From Onchocerca lupi (lineage: Eukaryota; Nematoda; Chromadorea; Rhabditida; Onchocercidae): a stretch of 64,000 bases of DNA. The stretch is from positions 248,001-312,000 of the forward strand of contig JAOVVO010000008.1 of assembly GCA_028564675.1 (NCBI GenBank). The letters are read 5' to 3'. Positions 37,577-51,669 of this stretch are shown in pieces; position 1 is the stretch's first letter; each line of letters starts with the position of its first letter. The translations under genes were made by a program, and so were the position numbers. The notes below the pieces were generated by a model, which saw only the letters and a list, made by a program, of their open reading frames with translations, searched no databases and was not told the DNA's origin.

Positions 37577-40489
37577 AATCATTGAAAGATAAAAAATTAA
37601 ATATTGAAAAGCGAAATCACTTAAGTGTAAAAGAAGAAATTAAATGACAAATTAAAATTATTGGTTTGAATAGTTAACATAAAAATTAGTTAACAATTAT
37701 TAGAATTAAAATTTCTGAAAATGAATAAATAATTATTTACTTTGAATAGAATAGCTTATGCAAACATTAAGCCATGAAATTATTTATTATTCAAATTCTT
37801 ACTTTTCGAAATTATATCAAAATCGAATTTGTCAAATTATTACAAATTCAAATATCTTCATTAGCAATTATCATTATCATTAATTCTTATTAGTAATATT
37901 GTGATCTCTAGGCTACTACTTCTTTCACTGTAGCATCTATTTAGCTGTTGTAGAAGTAATAAGCCAAGACAAAGCTAGACTTTCTCAGTTTCCCTCTTTT
38001 TAATTCCATTTTTCAATTAAATTAAATAAACTGAGATTCTTGCAGCAACATCTGAAGTAATCTATTGCTACACCATTCTACCAACATTCATGATCCGGAA
38101 TATTCGACAATTTCCAATTAACGGATCAAATCATCTCTTTAACCTATCCATGTCATCAATCCTCCCATAAATGATGCCCAAATGGGCCGAACTTTTACAA
38201 CGATTTCTTCTGGCAGCTAATCATATTCACAGCTATGCAATATTTCATCTAAATTTATGCCAAACATTTCATTTGAAGAGAAGAAAAAATGAAATGTTTT
38301 TGTTTGCCATTGCATGTAACTGTACTTATTGTGCAAGCATTGAATATTATATGTAATTGATACGATCAAATAATCATCATTCAGCAATTGAAATGTTAGA
38401 AAATAGCCATAGTTATTGTCTCCTTCAATTGTCAACAAATAAACGGGCAAAGAAGGATAATAGCTGTTTGGAGGAATTTTATTAACATTATATCAATGAT
38501 TGATTAGTTGTAATTTGAAATTAGAGAAGAAAAGAATGAGAAAAGAAAAGTTAAGTGTCTGAATACTTCTTTTAAATTGTTTGATTGTATGCAAAAATAA
38601 ATAAATAAATGAATATAGTAAACTATAAAAGAAAGTGTGAGAGAAAAACGTGAATGAGTTAAAAACGATTCATTTATTATTCAAAAAAGAAAATTGAACT
38701 TTTTTTTCCAGTTGATAATCCAAAATACTAATCAAGCAATGAAAAAAAAAATGAGAAATTCAAATTTCATTCTGGAATTTCATTTAAATTTTTGCAGAAC
38801 AATTTTTTAATCGATATTATACGCAAAGATATGATTTTTAATCATTACTCTACTTGTTTTTAAAAAAAAAAGAAAAAAAAGTGAATCTTTTTCAATTCGA
38901 ATCCAATTTTAACGAAAAAGAAGTTATTTGAAATTGCATACTGAAAACTAAATAAATTAGAATCAAAAAAAAAAAAAAAAAACAAAAAAACAAAAAGGAA
39001 TAATTATCAAGAATACATCTTTAAGTACTATGTAATATGCTCAAAGATTAGGAAAGATTTTATTTTTTTTAACTATATTATAACAATTATAGTTATAAAA
39101 ATAATAATATAACATATTTAAGGATAAATGAATAGAATGATTTTGAATTGATATCGATTAATTCATTCTATTCCATTCGAGATATATAGATGTATATATA
39201 GCAATTTAGCAACGTGGTCACTGATATTTGTTCATCGGAATAATTCACAGTAATATATGTTTGCTTAAATAAGGCCAAAATTCGAGCAATTTCATTCTTT
39301 AAATTCATTGATTTCCGTTTCTTCAGGATTTTTCTTTATCACTAATATTTAATGATTAAATTAATGGAAAATTTTGCAAAACTTTCAACTACAAGCAACA
39401 TATCAGAAATCGATGAAGTATTTTTAATTATAAGAAAAAAGTAATCCGTTAATTGCTATATGAGAAAGAAAAAGAATGGAACAGACTATTTTCAGTTCTT
39501 ATTTTCAGTTATTAAATATAAATTGCTAATGAATTTTACAGTCCATGAAAAGTCAATTGTTCAAAAAATTATCACAATCTAACATTTTTCATTACATTTA
39601 CCGACAAATGTTTTGACCATTTTGACATAGTAGAAAAAAAGTTTCGTTCTTTCTTTTTTTTTTCTTCCATTTAACAAATTTACAAATTCAATTATGATAT
39701 GAATCATCTCAACAATTATCTTTAAAGTCAAGTTTCTCGTTAATATTTAAGAAATTCAACAGAGTCACTTCAATAAAATTAATTTATTATGCAGAATTAC
39801 TTAAACTACAAGCATTCACATTCCCGAAAATGTAAAGATTAAACAACTGCATAGATTATTGCAATAAATGAATCAATCATTTTGTTCTTTAATCTTTAAT
39901 CTTAGATTTGATTAGGATTTAAACTTCCATAAGATTTCATATTACATTTCATATAAGAAACCAAAAAAATACTTTCAAAATAAAAAAGTGGTACCATATT
40001 ATTCTTTTTTTGCTTCGAAAAACTGACAGATTATTATTCCATGATTATTGCCACTAAATCCATGGTTTCCTTATCATATTTTGATAAGTAACCACTAATA
40101 TTCAATATAATTTTGAAAAAACAAAAAGAAAAAGAAGTGATGTAAATATTGAAATTATCATATAAGTGATCACTTCTTATCAATAATAACACTTTTTAAA
40201 ATACGATAACACTAAAGAAAGAAAAGAAATGAAATTAATAACAGAATGATAATTAAAATCAGAAAATACAAAATATTCTCAGCATCAACAGAAGATGACT
40301 TCAAGATGCTTATCACTTTAGCTATGATATTTTAATAGTTGATAACTAATACTTATCATCACTTAATGACCGTTTTATTGTAGCAATTAATAACCAGTAT
40401 TTGTCACCATTTACTGTCCTTCTCTACTATTTCCTTGCAATCAGAACTGGCTATCACAGTTAGTATCCCAAAAAGGCGATACATGAATG

Positions 40490-40690
40490 ATAAGGAAAAA
40501 AGAGATGAATGGAAGGTAAGGAAGGAGGTAACATATGAAGATGTGTCCTGGGGTGGAGCCAATGATCCTTTGAGGTTGTCACAAGGAGGCGGGGAAGGAC
40601 ACCGGTAAGCAGGCAGAAGGTGACAAATGCTGGACACCTCGATGGTGAGGTGACAGAGAGAAAGAATTATTGTCAACTCCTCTGCCGTCC
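40490..40690. other. GC-richer non-coding island
   Basis: About 200 bases with many G-rich words (CCTGGGGTGGAGCC, GGAGGCGGGGAAGG) in otherwise very AT-rich surroundings. Contains the inverted repeat CACCTC-GATGGT-GAGGTG at about 40635-40652. It could be a conserved regulatory block, an untranslated exon or a non-coding RNA; nothing in the sequence decides. Confidence 0.4.
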
Positions 40691-40902
40691 ATCAAATAAT
40701 TTTGAAAATGTGTTAGTAAATTTGCTGGTTCATTATTTCACTTAACTGTTATATTGACGAAAGGCTCGTCTAAAATGTATTTTCATTATGAAGAAGATAA
40801 ATATGAGAAAATTAACTGTTAGATGATAAGACGGAAAATAACAAAAGAATTAGTAAACATGAGTAAAAAGTGATAAGATAAGCAAGGAATTATCGGAATC
40901 AC

Positions 40903-40958
40903 AAAATTTTGATTAAGTAAATTATATATATATATATAAGTTAATTAATCAAAATTTT
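40903..40958. repeat. Inverted repeat around an AT microsatellite
   Basis: AAAATTTTGATTAA (40903-40916) is repeated in inverse orientation at 40945-40958, with a (TA)n tract between. Can form a 14-bp stem; cruciform-prone sequence. Confidence 0.75.
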
Positions 40959-43499
40959 ATATATATGAATGTGAAAGATAGAGGTATTTCAAACTATTTT
41001 TTCAAAATAATCAAAAAATTACGAGAAAAAAATTAAAAAAGCAAACTATTACCATGGCAATTTGGGAGTTTGAAAATAAGAACTCAAAAACGAAATAATA
41101 AGAGGATATGAATATTGGAAATTAAACAAATTCTTGGTTCTTTAATTTTCTTGCAATTTATAATGAATAACTTAAAGATATTACTCATAATAATAGTCTA
41201 GTTAAAACTTGTTGAAATTTTAATTCCAATGAGATGATACTATAAGCAAACAATTCAGAAAAGCTATGAAAGATTATTGCTCGTTTTCAATTTATTATAT
41301 TTAATATATCAAGGATTAAGATTAAATAAAATTTTCATTATGAAATTTCTGAATTTTTTCCACATTTTAAACTACCAGGATTTCATCGTTAATCCATATT
41401 GCAGACTACAGAAACCAATATACGAACAAATGAAGTTGGGAATAAATAAATCTAGAAACCAGTATAAAAGCATAAATCAAAGTTTGAAACAACGGGATAA
41501 TCCATCCGGTTTCTTTTAACCGATATTCGTAGCGTTTATCAATTAACCTAAAAATAATAAAGCAACAGCTGGTTCAATCAACGATAAATTCATTCAAATT
41601 GTTTTTGTTTGCTACACCTGCACAACCATCATCAATTCTATGATAGTTATTTTGTAAGAGAAAGATTTCTTCTTTTTTTTTTTTTTGATTTTTATTTAAA
41701 ATAAAAGTTTGATGGAAAAAATGAAACCTGCAACATTGGCTTTTCAATTTCAATACTCTCTTTATATTCTTAAAGTTTCTTTTATTCCAATTCGGATAAT
41801 TATTTCGGAATTATAAGTGTCAAATTTATTCAAAAATTTATCATTTAATCCGTATCATTTTTATCACCCTTTATCATTTTCTGTCCTTTTTTTTCATTCT
41901 TTTAATTACGCTAAACATTTAACTTACTTTAAAGAATATAAATTTAAATTACCATATAAATTTAAAAAAAAATAAATTTAAATTCTTTTTCTTATATCGA
42001 AATTTTTTACAATGATGCATTTCTCTACTTCTCGAAATTCTATCAGTTTGCTGCCAAATAAGTCAAATCTATCCAAGAAAAATTGTTAAAGAACAATTAT
42101 TCTTTTTCATTCTACGATATTAATGACAAGGTAAGAATTCTTTTACCGAATTAATCGATTTTTTCATATTTCAGACCAATTGATTCCCTCTATCCCAAAG
42201 CTTTTCAGAATTTACTTTTGCAATTGGCCAAGAGTATAAATGATGTATTATATGCATTTTGCTTAATTTAAATATGCCAGTGAATCTAACAAAGAAAAAG
42301 CTCAATCTCGAAATGATTTTAATTTTTCCGAAATTCCAGCATTTATTTGGATTAGAAAAGTAAGCGAGCAAAAAGGTTGATAGTTAAAGATGAAGTTTAA
42401 GGTAATGTAAACAACTGAGCGAAACGAAGTTTTTTATATTTTACTTAAATAAAAATTCATATCGATAAAAGTTTGCCTTTTCAAGGAATTAAACTATGGA
42501 AGCTTTTTGCTTTCTTATTTAAACAAAATAAAAAAACGCACAAGAGCTATGATGTTATAAATTTCCAAATTTTCTTTTAAAAATATAAAATAAAAGATGC
42601 AAAACTGAGAAATAACCGAAAATTTGAGAAATTTTGCATTGAAAATAAAGGGATAGAAATGGTTAGAAAATAAAATACTAAAAATTATAATTGGATTTCT
42701 TGTATGACATATTTATATTTCTTATATATTCTCATAAAGTATTTTAAATTATATTTTGCATTATTATAAAACCGCAGTTGTTATCGTAGTTTACATTCAT
42801 GATTATTATATTCCATTTTTATAATGTGTTCAGAAATAATTGTGTTTATTTGAATGTCTAGAAAAGATTAATAAATTCATAAGAAAGTCAATATACAGGA
42901 ATTAAAAAATGTTTATTAAAAATAGTTTTGGATTGAACGAATGATCATATGACAAATTTTAGATCAAAAATTATTATCCGATAAATCAATCAAATTTTTT
43001 TTTTTCGGAAAATCATTATTTGCTATGCTTATTATTCGAAGTTTGCTTTAGCATTATCAGGTTCGACTATTGAGATGATGCACACAATTTTAAGCAATAT
43101 ATATGGAAATGTTTTTTAATTTGTATGATATCTTTAATCTAAAATAGTATTTTATAATATGATGATTTCTAATCGAAATTGAAACTAAATATTTGAAATT
43201 CACGTTAAAATGAAAATTCAAGATCAAGTGCTAATTAATCTTTTAATTTAGTAAAGATATTTTGTTGGCATCTATAAAACTGTCATCCTTTTCCTCGTTT
43301 TTTTTTTTTTCTTTTTTTTTAAATAAGTTGATTAATCCTATTTTGTTATTTTATTTGAAATTATTAAAACATATTGTAACTTCTCAAACTATGAATTGTC
43401 TCTTTATTCCCCTTTCCAATATTTCTATTTAGTAATTGACAAAGAATATTGCAAATATTTACTCATTTAAAATCATAATAAATAATAAGTAATTATTGT

Positions 43500-43740
43500 T
43501 AGAGGAGAAGAATAGATAGTAAAGAAGATGGAGGAATAATGAAAGGAGTGAAACGTTGGGCCAAATGGGGTCAGTGAATTGGAAAGAATGTTGTTGAAAA
43601 GGTTTGGGACAAAATGACCCTCAAACTTGACCAGTCATTGATGGTTCTTGCTGAATACCATTAATGAAGAAATCAGGAAATGACAAAATGGGCGATGGAA
43701 GGATGAAAAAGGAAAAAGAAGATTTGTGTTGTCTTTTTGA
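43500..43740. other. Second GC-richer, purine-rich non-coding island
   Basis: A run of GGA/GAAA-rich sequence with GTTGGGCCAAATGGGGTCAGTG in the middle, lacking long open frames. Base composition differs from the flanks on both sides. Possible upstream untranslated exon or regulatory block of the semaphorin. Confidence 0.35.
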
Positions 43741-46700
43741 AAGCATTTTGATTAATTCATTATTGTTCTCTAATTGATAACTGATAGCAATAACTGATGA
43801 TGATGATGATAATATTTTAGAATATGATAAGGTTTGATGTCAAATTGTTAAACCATCAAACAATTGTTCATAAATTTTGGATGACAACGAAATAGGTGTA
43901 TTCATTAATTACAACATAGCAAAATGAAACGAGTGCTAATTTAGCATGGCAAAATGATGAAAATAATAAGAAATAAAGATTAGAGTTAAAATAAAATTAT
44001 AAGAATGATATGAAATGGCAATAAATAAATATTCTTTAATAAGGAGAAAGAAATAACAATTAAAGTTGTATCATAATTGACTTTGCTTTTAAATAAATAA
44101 CAATAAAATTTAAACTCCGAATATTTTAAAATATTTTAATTTGAATCAACCTAAAAAGTAAGTTAAGATTATGAAAAAGACAAATAATTGCAGAGTGATT
44201 ATAATTTCATATTCCATAGTTTTTTGCAAACAAAAATAATTTGATTTTTTAATGAAATAAATTTTGATTGAAGTAATAGAAAAAAGATTGCCAAAGAATG
44301 CAAAAATTAGGCCACATAAACTCAAAAATTGTATTGAATTGAATATTGAATGAAACAACTAGAATCATTTCTTATTTGAACATTACTAATACTGTATCAA
44401 TTATCATTATCATAACAGTCATTATCACTACCAATTATCATCTTCATCACTATCATAACCTGTTGAAGCAATATTATTCATTGCTTTTCTGGATATTATT
44501 ATTTTTTAATAATTCAGTTTCATTTGATAACATAAGAAAGAAATAAAGTTTAATTTAATTGGGTAAGTTTAAATTTTCATTATTGAATTTATCGATATAA
44601 TGTTATTCAAATAGCAATTGAATTATTACTAAAAATTTAAAAATTCCTTGTAAGAATTATTTTATATCAATTATCAGAATTTGTTATTTTAACCGTTTTT
44701 CATTTCTTCAACTTATAAATGTATATGTTAATTTAAACAATTTTTTTCGTTGTTTGTTATTTGGTTGTCAACTTAATCAATTTTAATGATTTACTTATTA
44801 TTTCCTTACCAGCTGCTGTTTTAAATGCTTGATTAATTTGCTTCTTATTATTCCTTCAGTTGTTAAAATTTTCAAATTAATGAACAAAATAATCTAATGT
44901 TTGCAAAAAATGCAAAAAAATAAATCGATCGATGGACGAACGAACAAAATAATAGAAATTGAATTCTAAAAAAAGATGAGTGAAAAAACATACATTTCTA
45001 CTTCTACCGAATGAATTAATTTTTGATTTCAGCTTCATCTTTAGCATTTTGATATTATTTATAACTCTCTGCAGCAAATATGATCTTTATTTATCTTTTT
45101 TTTTTTTAAATTTCATCTTTTTATCTATTTATTTATTTTTTAATTTATCGCGCAATCAGGTTTGACAAACTTGATGACATGATAAATTATATTTTGAAAT
45201 TTAATTATCAGCAGTTATTATATGGCAGTGTGATTTATACAAATTATTTATCATAAATAGCTTTTGTCTGATTGCCAAAAAAAAAAGAAAAATTACAGAA
45301 TAATAGAATAATTGATGTCAGTGTTGCAGAAGTGATCTTTCATAATGCTTTCGTATTTCAATCTAATCTTTTAGCATGAAATGCTTCAAATTTTTCCTTT
45401 CCAGTCAATTCATGAAATTCAAAAAATATCATCCATTCGAAATGAATTTATTCCAGAGCATCCTAAATTAACAAAATGAAATGAGAAAAATGGAATATCT
45501 GTCGAAGCTGTTTCGATGAAATATCCGAAGATGAGCTTCTCAGAGGCGGAAGAGAAAAATTCGAAAAACAATCTTCACATCAATCTATCATTTAAAATAA
45601 CATGACAAATTTTCTTACTTCTTCATTTACGAACACACAGCATGTGGAAAGGAAGAAAAGGAAATGTAGTTGTTGCATTTCATGTACTTAATTTAATTTT
45701 ACCAGAATTTCGACTAAATTAAATTATTTCCAAATTTTGCAATTTTACTAATGCTTTATTTTCAATAATATTCTATTCGAGGCTATTTCTGCCCTCTTCA
45801 TCTCCTTTATGTAAAAGTGCCAAAAGGGAGAGAAAAATGTTGGACAGAATTTTCCATTTCACTTACTTCTATGTTATTTTTTTTAGCAAATTATAATTAT
45901 TTCTTCTATTCAAATTGATTTTAATATTCGATTAATCAAATTGATCTTCAAATTTTTTAAATTAAAATTTTCAGTTTGAAATTGGGTCTGTTTCAAATCT
46001 AAATCAAATCTATTTCACTTTTAACTCAAATTGTATGAAAGTTAAAATGAAAATGTTTTTCTATTTTGATCAAGAGATTTGCAAGAGAATGGAAAAAAGC
46101 AAGACAGGAAAACCCAAAAAAAGAAGAAATTCTTCCAAAATTTTGCCAAAATAGTCAGCTAAATTTTGTATTGCTTTCTTCCTCTTGCTCTTCGGCATAT
46201 TAAACTCTTTTTTGACTTTTTTCTTCAACTTCAATATATCACATTTAATTAAATTGCTATTTTTCTCTTGCCAAATAGATAATCAAAGAAATAGCAAAGA
46301 TGTTAGATAAATAATCAATGAAAGATAAACAATTTACAGCCCCGATTTCGACCCCCCGCGATTTCTCATCGTAAATAATGATATGGGCATAAAACATTCC
46401 GAGAATTGGTCTCAAAAAATTCCTCTTTTTTGCTCATTTTCCAAGCCATTTTTCATTTCTCTCCAAAGATCAATTAAGTTAAATTGCGAGACGAACAACT
46501 TTACATCATCCTTTACGTCTTTCTCGAAGGTGATACATTCAACTCAATCGAATTATATCTTTTAAATTAGTAAAAACAATTTTTGTTTTCTAACTAATTA
46601 AATGCTGCATAATACAGCGAAAAATTCATGCATTTATAAAATTGAAAAAAAAAAAAAAAAATCAAAAGTCGGGTCAAATATCAAATAAATTGCAGCAGAT

Positions 46701-48298
46701 CGTTTAATTAACAACTTGACAACTGCAACTTTTACTTTTAGGTCCAAAGATAATATTGATTTGAAAGGAATTTTAAGATCATTTTTATTCTGAAAGATTT
46801 ATGTGTCAGTTAAAAAGTTTTATATGTTCAGGGGATCAAAGATTACAATAAATGATAGTATATAATAATGCATAAAAGATAGCCAACGATTATTTGCAAA
46901 TGATAGTATATTTATAGGATTGTAAGCTATGTTAAAAATACAAAATGATTAAACTAAATTACAATTTAAATTAAGTTTTAATGCAAACTTCTTCTTTTTT
47001 TTAAATTTTATAACTATTAAACAACTTCATCCAAATATTTGCAAGTAAGAATAATATTTGTGTTTCATTCAGAAATTTATAAGAAATTTAAATTTAAATT
47101 TTTTGTATTTCAAACATTGAAATCAACAAAAATTTCGGTATTACATCATCAAATTGAATTTAAAATATGTTTCAATGCTATTGACGAATAAAGGAAATAA
47201 ATAAAAGGAAATGGATGATGTAATTTTGGATGGCATCAGAAAATCATTCATACTCGTCGTCAATTTATATTCTAAGAAAAAAATGTTCCGCAAAAAAAAA
47301 GATTTGAAATTTTAAAAATAGAATTACAAGTGATGAAATTAAATTTTAGATTAAACAATTTCTGCTTTTTTTAAAATGTTAGACTAACAAAATTGAATAT
47401 TTGAAATAAGAAAATGATATGGAGTAATTTGACAGTATATACAACTTGCTACCTAAAATATTCTACAAATTAATTTTTAATTGTTGCTCAATTTCTTTCC
47501 AACAAAATATGAATACTGCCATATTCCAGAAGTGTTCATTTATCATCTTATCTTTTCTTTTTCATTCGCACTATAATATTAGCTGTGATATGATATGATA
47601 TGGTCTTGGAAAGATGAATGATTGGACGAAGTTGCTTTTATTATCATTTTTCATTTATCAATTATTTCTTGTATTGAATCATAGTGAAATTTTTAACAGA
47701 GAGCTCATAAATAAATGGAAACAAAAAGTTCTTTTTTAAACATCTTTCAACGTTATTCATGCATTCTAAATAAGTTTTGATCGAAATTTTATACAAACAA
47801 ATTTTACGCACATTATTATATTTTTGTTCATAATTTCGAACAATTTTCAAAAGTCAAAAAAATAAAAAATGTCATGAGGCATTGCTTTCAGTATCACAAT
47901 ATCATGAAGAAGTTATTACGAATTTCAAGCAAAGAAAATGAAATAATTCTCGTACTTTGGGTTTCATGTTAAAAATTTCAAATTTCAAACAATTCAGGTT
48001 TAAACATATTTAAACAAGCAATGGGAACAACAACTACTGGCACACCAATAATTTCTGCAGTTTCAAAAAAGAAAAAGTGCTGACATATAATTCAGAATAA
48101 TAATTTTTGTAATGAATAGATAATTCAAAATATTTCCAGCAAATTTATCGCAAATTTTTTTGTAAAAAAATTTTTCCACAAAATTATTTTTTAATGGAAA
48201 GAAAGAATAAGAAAGGCGAGGAAGAGAGAAGATTCTCGAGATTAAACAAGGAATAACTTATTCAGGAAAAAGCAAAACATGATATGTTTATGAAAAGA

Positions 48299-48370
48299 TT
48301 TCTCTTCTCTTCTTCTTTCTTACTCCCTCTCTCTTTCTCTCTCCCTCTCTCTCAACTCTTTCAACTCTTT
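48299..48370. repeat. Pyrimidine (CT) repeat tract
   Basis: Almost pure C/T on the plus strand, mostly TCTCTCCC/TTTCTCTC units, ending in two copies of CAACTCTTT. Confidence 0.85.
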
Positions 48371-51001
48371 CCAAAAAGATTTAATAAATTTATTAAACTT
48401 ATTTCAAGTTACAAATCATTCTTCAATCTTCGTTTAAACTTACAAATCAACAATACATTTGAATTTTTACTCTCTCATTGATCGAAAAAACTATACAAAC
48501 AATGCATTTCAAGTTACAAACACTTTAATACATACTTATTTATATCAGTTTAAATTAATTGAAATCAAAGGATATCAAAAAGAGAATGTAGATTCGAATT
48601 TGAATATAAATTTATTTAAAGACTAAATTAAGATGTATAGAATTAAATATATTATAATGTAAGTATTTCTATACATATATGCGAAATTTATTGTTAACAA
48701 AAAATGGATGAAATTTATTTTTATTCAAGATATTTTTACCTTTGCTTTGCAAACAATTTTGTTTTTTAGTTATCTTACTAATAGTACTATTATTATGCTT
48801 TCACTTATGTGTATATCGATTCCTACGTTTATTTTAATTCTAATAATTATTGAAATCTTCTTAACTAACCTTCTCCAGTTTATTCTGTTTCCATTTCATA
48901 TTTCGAATTTCTGTCGAAATTGAAAATATGCAAATTACTGTCTATTTTTTTGATAATGATAAATTTTTAGTAAACTGCAATAAATAAATATGATAGAAAT
49001 GTTAAAATTATTTTCATTTGTAATTTTTCCTGCTATCTCGATATCATTTGATAATATCTTTTTTCCAATTTCCATTTGAATTTCACATCCTTTCTTGTCG
49101 TTGTTATGAAACAATGAAATGTTTCGCTTTCTGAGTTCAGGAAAAAGAAAAGAGCAAATTACTATCGATTTTTCGACAGATCCACTCAAAACAGTGATGA
49201 AAAGATAATTGATCTGATTGCCCGAAATATGCGCTCTCGTCACTGTGAGCTTTTTTGTTGAAAAACTTCATTTTATCCTTTCCTTCTATCAACTTATCAT
49301 TCTGAAGTTTTACAATGATGGCTGCAATAAACATTCTTTTATTGGAATGGAAAATATAACAAAATGAATGTTAAATGAGATGAAACAAAGCAAAATTCAT
49401 GAAACATTTATCATATCTATTTGTATCTTTTTAAGGAAAAAGAAAATGAGATAATATAATCAGAAAATGAAATTTGTTCTGATTTCAATAAATTTCATAA
49501 ACTGAAATATAAATAAAAAATAGAAAAGATAAAAAAAAAGTAGATGAAAAGCATTGTTGAATGATTAATGAAATTAACAAATAGTGACAGCTTTATGAAG
49601 ATGTTGAATTGACTGATTGAAATATTACTGGAAGAGACGAATATGAGTTTATTATTGGCAGACTGATTTTCTTCCCATATTTTCAATCAAAACAACACGA
49701 CAAGAAACATTTCACACACTTTATTTCACATATTTTTAAAAATAATCCGAAGTTTTAAAATATTTACATAAGACAAAGAAGTGATGATGGAAGATAGAAA
49801 TAAGATGGAATAAAAGGAAAAGTTATAGATTTACTTTTTGTGATTCAAACAAGAAATTAAAATGTTTAAATAGTAAGCCATCTTTCCATAAGCTTCAAAC
49901 TTCAACAGATACAAGGTTACTTCAACGGAAAGATATATGTTATGGAGTACGTAGAAGATGACGATTTTTTCACGTCATAATTTCGTTCATGCTAACGAGA
50001 GGTGAAAACCGTTGAAAAAATTACCAAGTTTTAAAAGTATCGAATAAATTCCATTTTTCAAAATCTAAATTGTGACGAAATAATGTAAGTATTTAATGAA
50101 AGGAAAAACTGTAATGGATAAAAATTACAATATTTGGGAAGGAAATATGGATATTTTTATAAATTTTTAGTCCATATTTAATCATTTAATTCATTGACTC
50201 TTTTTTATCAATGTAATCGATAAAAAAATTAATTCCTTCTAAACTTGAAATTCCCTTATTTCAAAAAAATTCCTAATTTTTTTACTAAAAAGATTATATA
50301 TATGTAATTTTAACTGATGAAAAAAAGTTAGAAAAGGTAAAGATTTAGGATAATTCTTTGCTATAGAATGAAAACGAAAAGCAAAAAGTGAATTTCAAGA
50401 TAATCGATTTGAAGCATTTAAAAATTATCATTTAAATGCAAATTAATTGAACTCAAATGAAGAAATATTCGTAACTACAATTAAGATAATGAGATGAATT
50501 CATCATTGTTAACTGGACCAGATTTTAATTAAACATTAGATAAAGAAATTAATTTTTTTCTACTCCTTTTTCTAAAATAAAAACTATAAAAATAACGATG
50601 AATTTTTTTAATTCTATAATTAATGGTGCCTAACAGCATTTGCTGATACTTTGGTAGTAATCTCGGTTTATTTGTTGTTATTCTAGTACTTCTTTCATTT
50701 TATTAACTGATAGCCTGGCATTTATCCCGATCTATTCGTCGATATTGCAGTATTAACCTAAATATTTGAAAAGAATTGGAGAGAACTAGGCGTAATTGAA
50801 ATGCTCAAGAAAAGACTTGTCGACTGACCTTCTTTCTTTTTTTTTTTCTTTTTCAATCTTCGATTATGACGAAAGTTTAAAAAATGAAATTATCGCCAAT
50901 CCTTCATTTTATAAAATATTCAAATATAAGAAAAGAAAGCAATGATAATTACCATATAAAAGCATAAGACTTGTTGTCACATACGCATACATATATGTAC
51001 G

Positions 51002-51079
51002 CACACACACACACACACACACATACACGCACACACACACACACACGCAAACACATACACACACACATACATACATACG
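51002..51079. repeat. Compound CA/CATA microsatellite
   Basis: (CA)n of about 10 units, interrupted by TACACG, a second (CA)n, then CATA repeats. It ends about 600 bases before the NDUFS6 start. Confidence 0.9.
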
Positions 51080-51612
51080 TACATGAACTATATCGCTTTA
51101 TGTAAACAAAACTAGAATGAGTAAGGTTGGGAATAAATCAAATATACCTCAATCACTCCAATATCTCGAATAAAATCCCGATTTTTCTCCCTTTCTTCCC
51201 TGCTCACTCAGAAATTTCTTGAAAGAAGGAAATTTCGAATTCCCATCTATTTAAAATATAGTACGAATGACAAATAACAATAGTAGGCAAATAAATCTAT
51301 TAGTTGTTAAGTATACTTTCTAAAAATATTCTTATCAATTCTTTAAATTTCTGAAAAAATTGATTTATTTAATTATTTTAGCTTTTGACAAAATTTTAGA
51401 ACAAGAAATGCACATTCGATCATTGAAATTTAATCAGTTCTTCACTGTATTCACAATATTCTAGCTTTTTTGTAACAGCACACGCGTTTTCGCAAAACTA
51501 TATGAGATCATACATGCTTCAATAAAAGTCAAAAACAATCTCAACAACTGCATTGGAAAAAGATTTGCATTCCGTGGCCGCATTTGTCGCTTCAACGCAT
51601 ACGGCAGCTATT

Positions 51613-51623
51613 CACGTTACGTG
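51613..51623. promoter_or_regulatory. Palindrome CACGTTACGTG upstream of NDUFS6
   Basis: A perfect 11-base palindrome (CACGT-T-ACGTG) 75 bases before the NDUFS6 ATG, in a GC-richer patch (51570-51660). The half-sites resemble bHLH or bZIP core sites. Seen directly; the regulatory role is inferred. Confidence 0.35.
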
Positions 51624-51669
51624 TGATCGTACTTGCGGTTGTTACTTTTTGGATATACTTGTAGATGTT

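Noticed and set aside
40440..40470. TATCACAG word resembling the miR-2 family seed (also near 17485)
   Set aside because: The following bases do not match the family and no hairpin of suitable size surrounds either site.
40404..40676. 90-codon minus-strand frame in the desert
   Set aside because: Its length is explained by the local rise in GC, which lowers stop frequency; no splice partners, signal or family motif.
43056..43080. GGTTCGA resembling a tRNA B box
   Set aside because: No matching A box, acceptor stem or cloverleaf could be drawn around it. No tRNA was found elsewhere by eye either.
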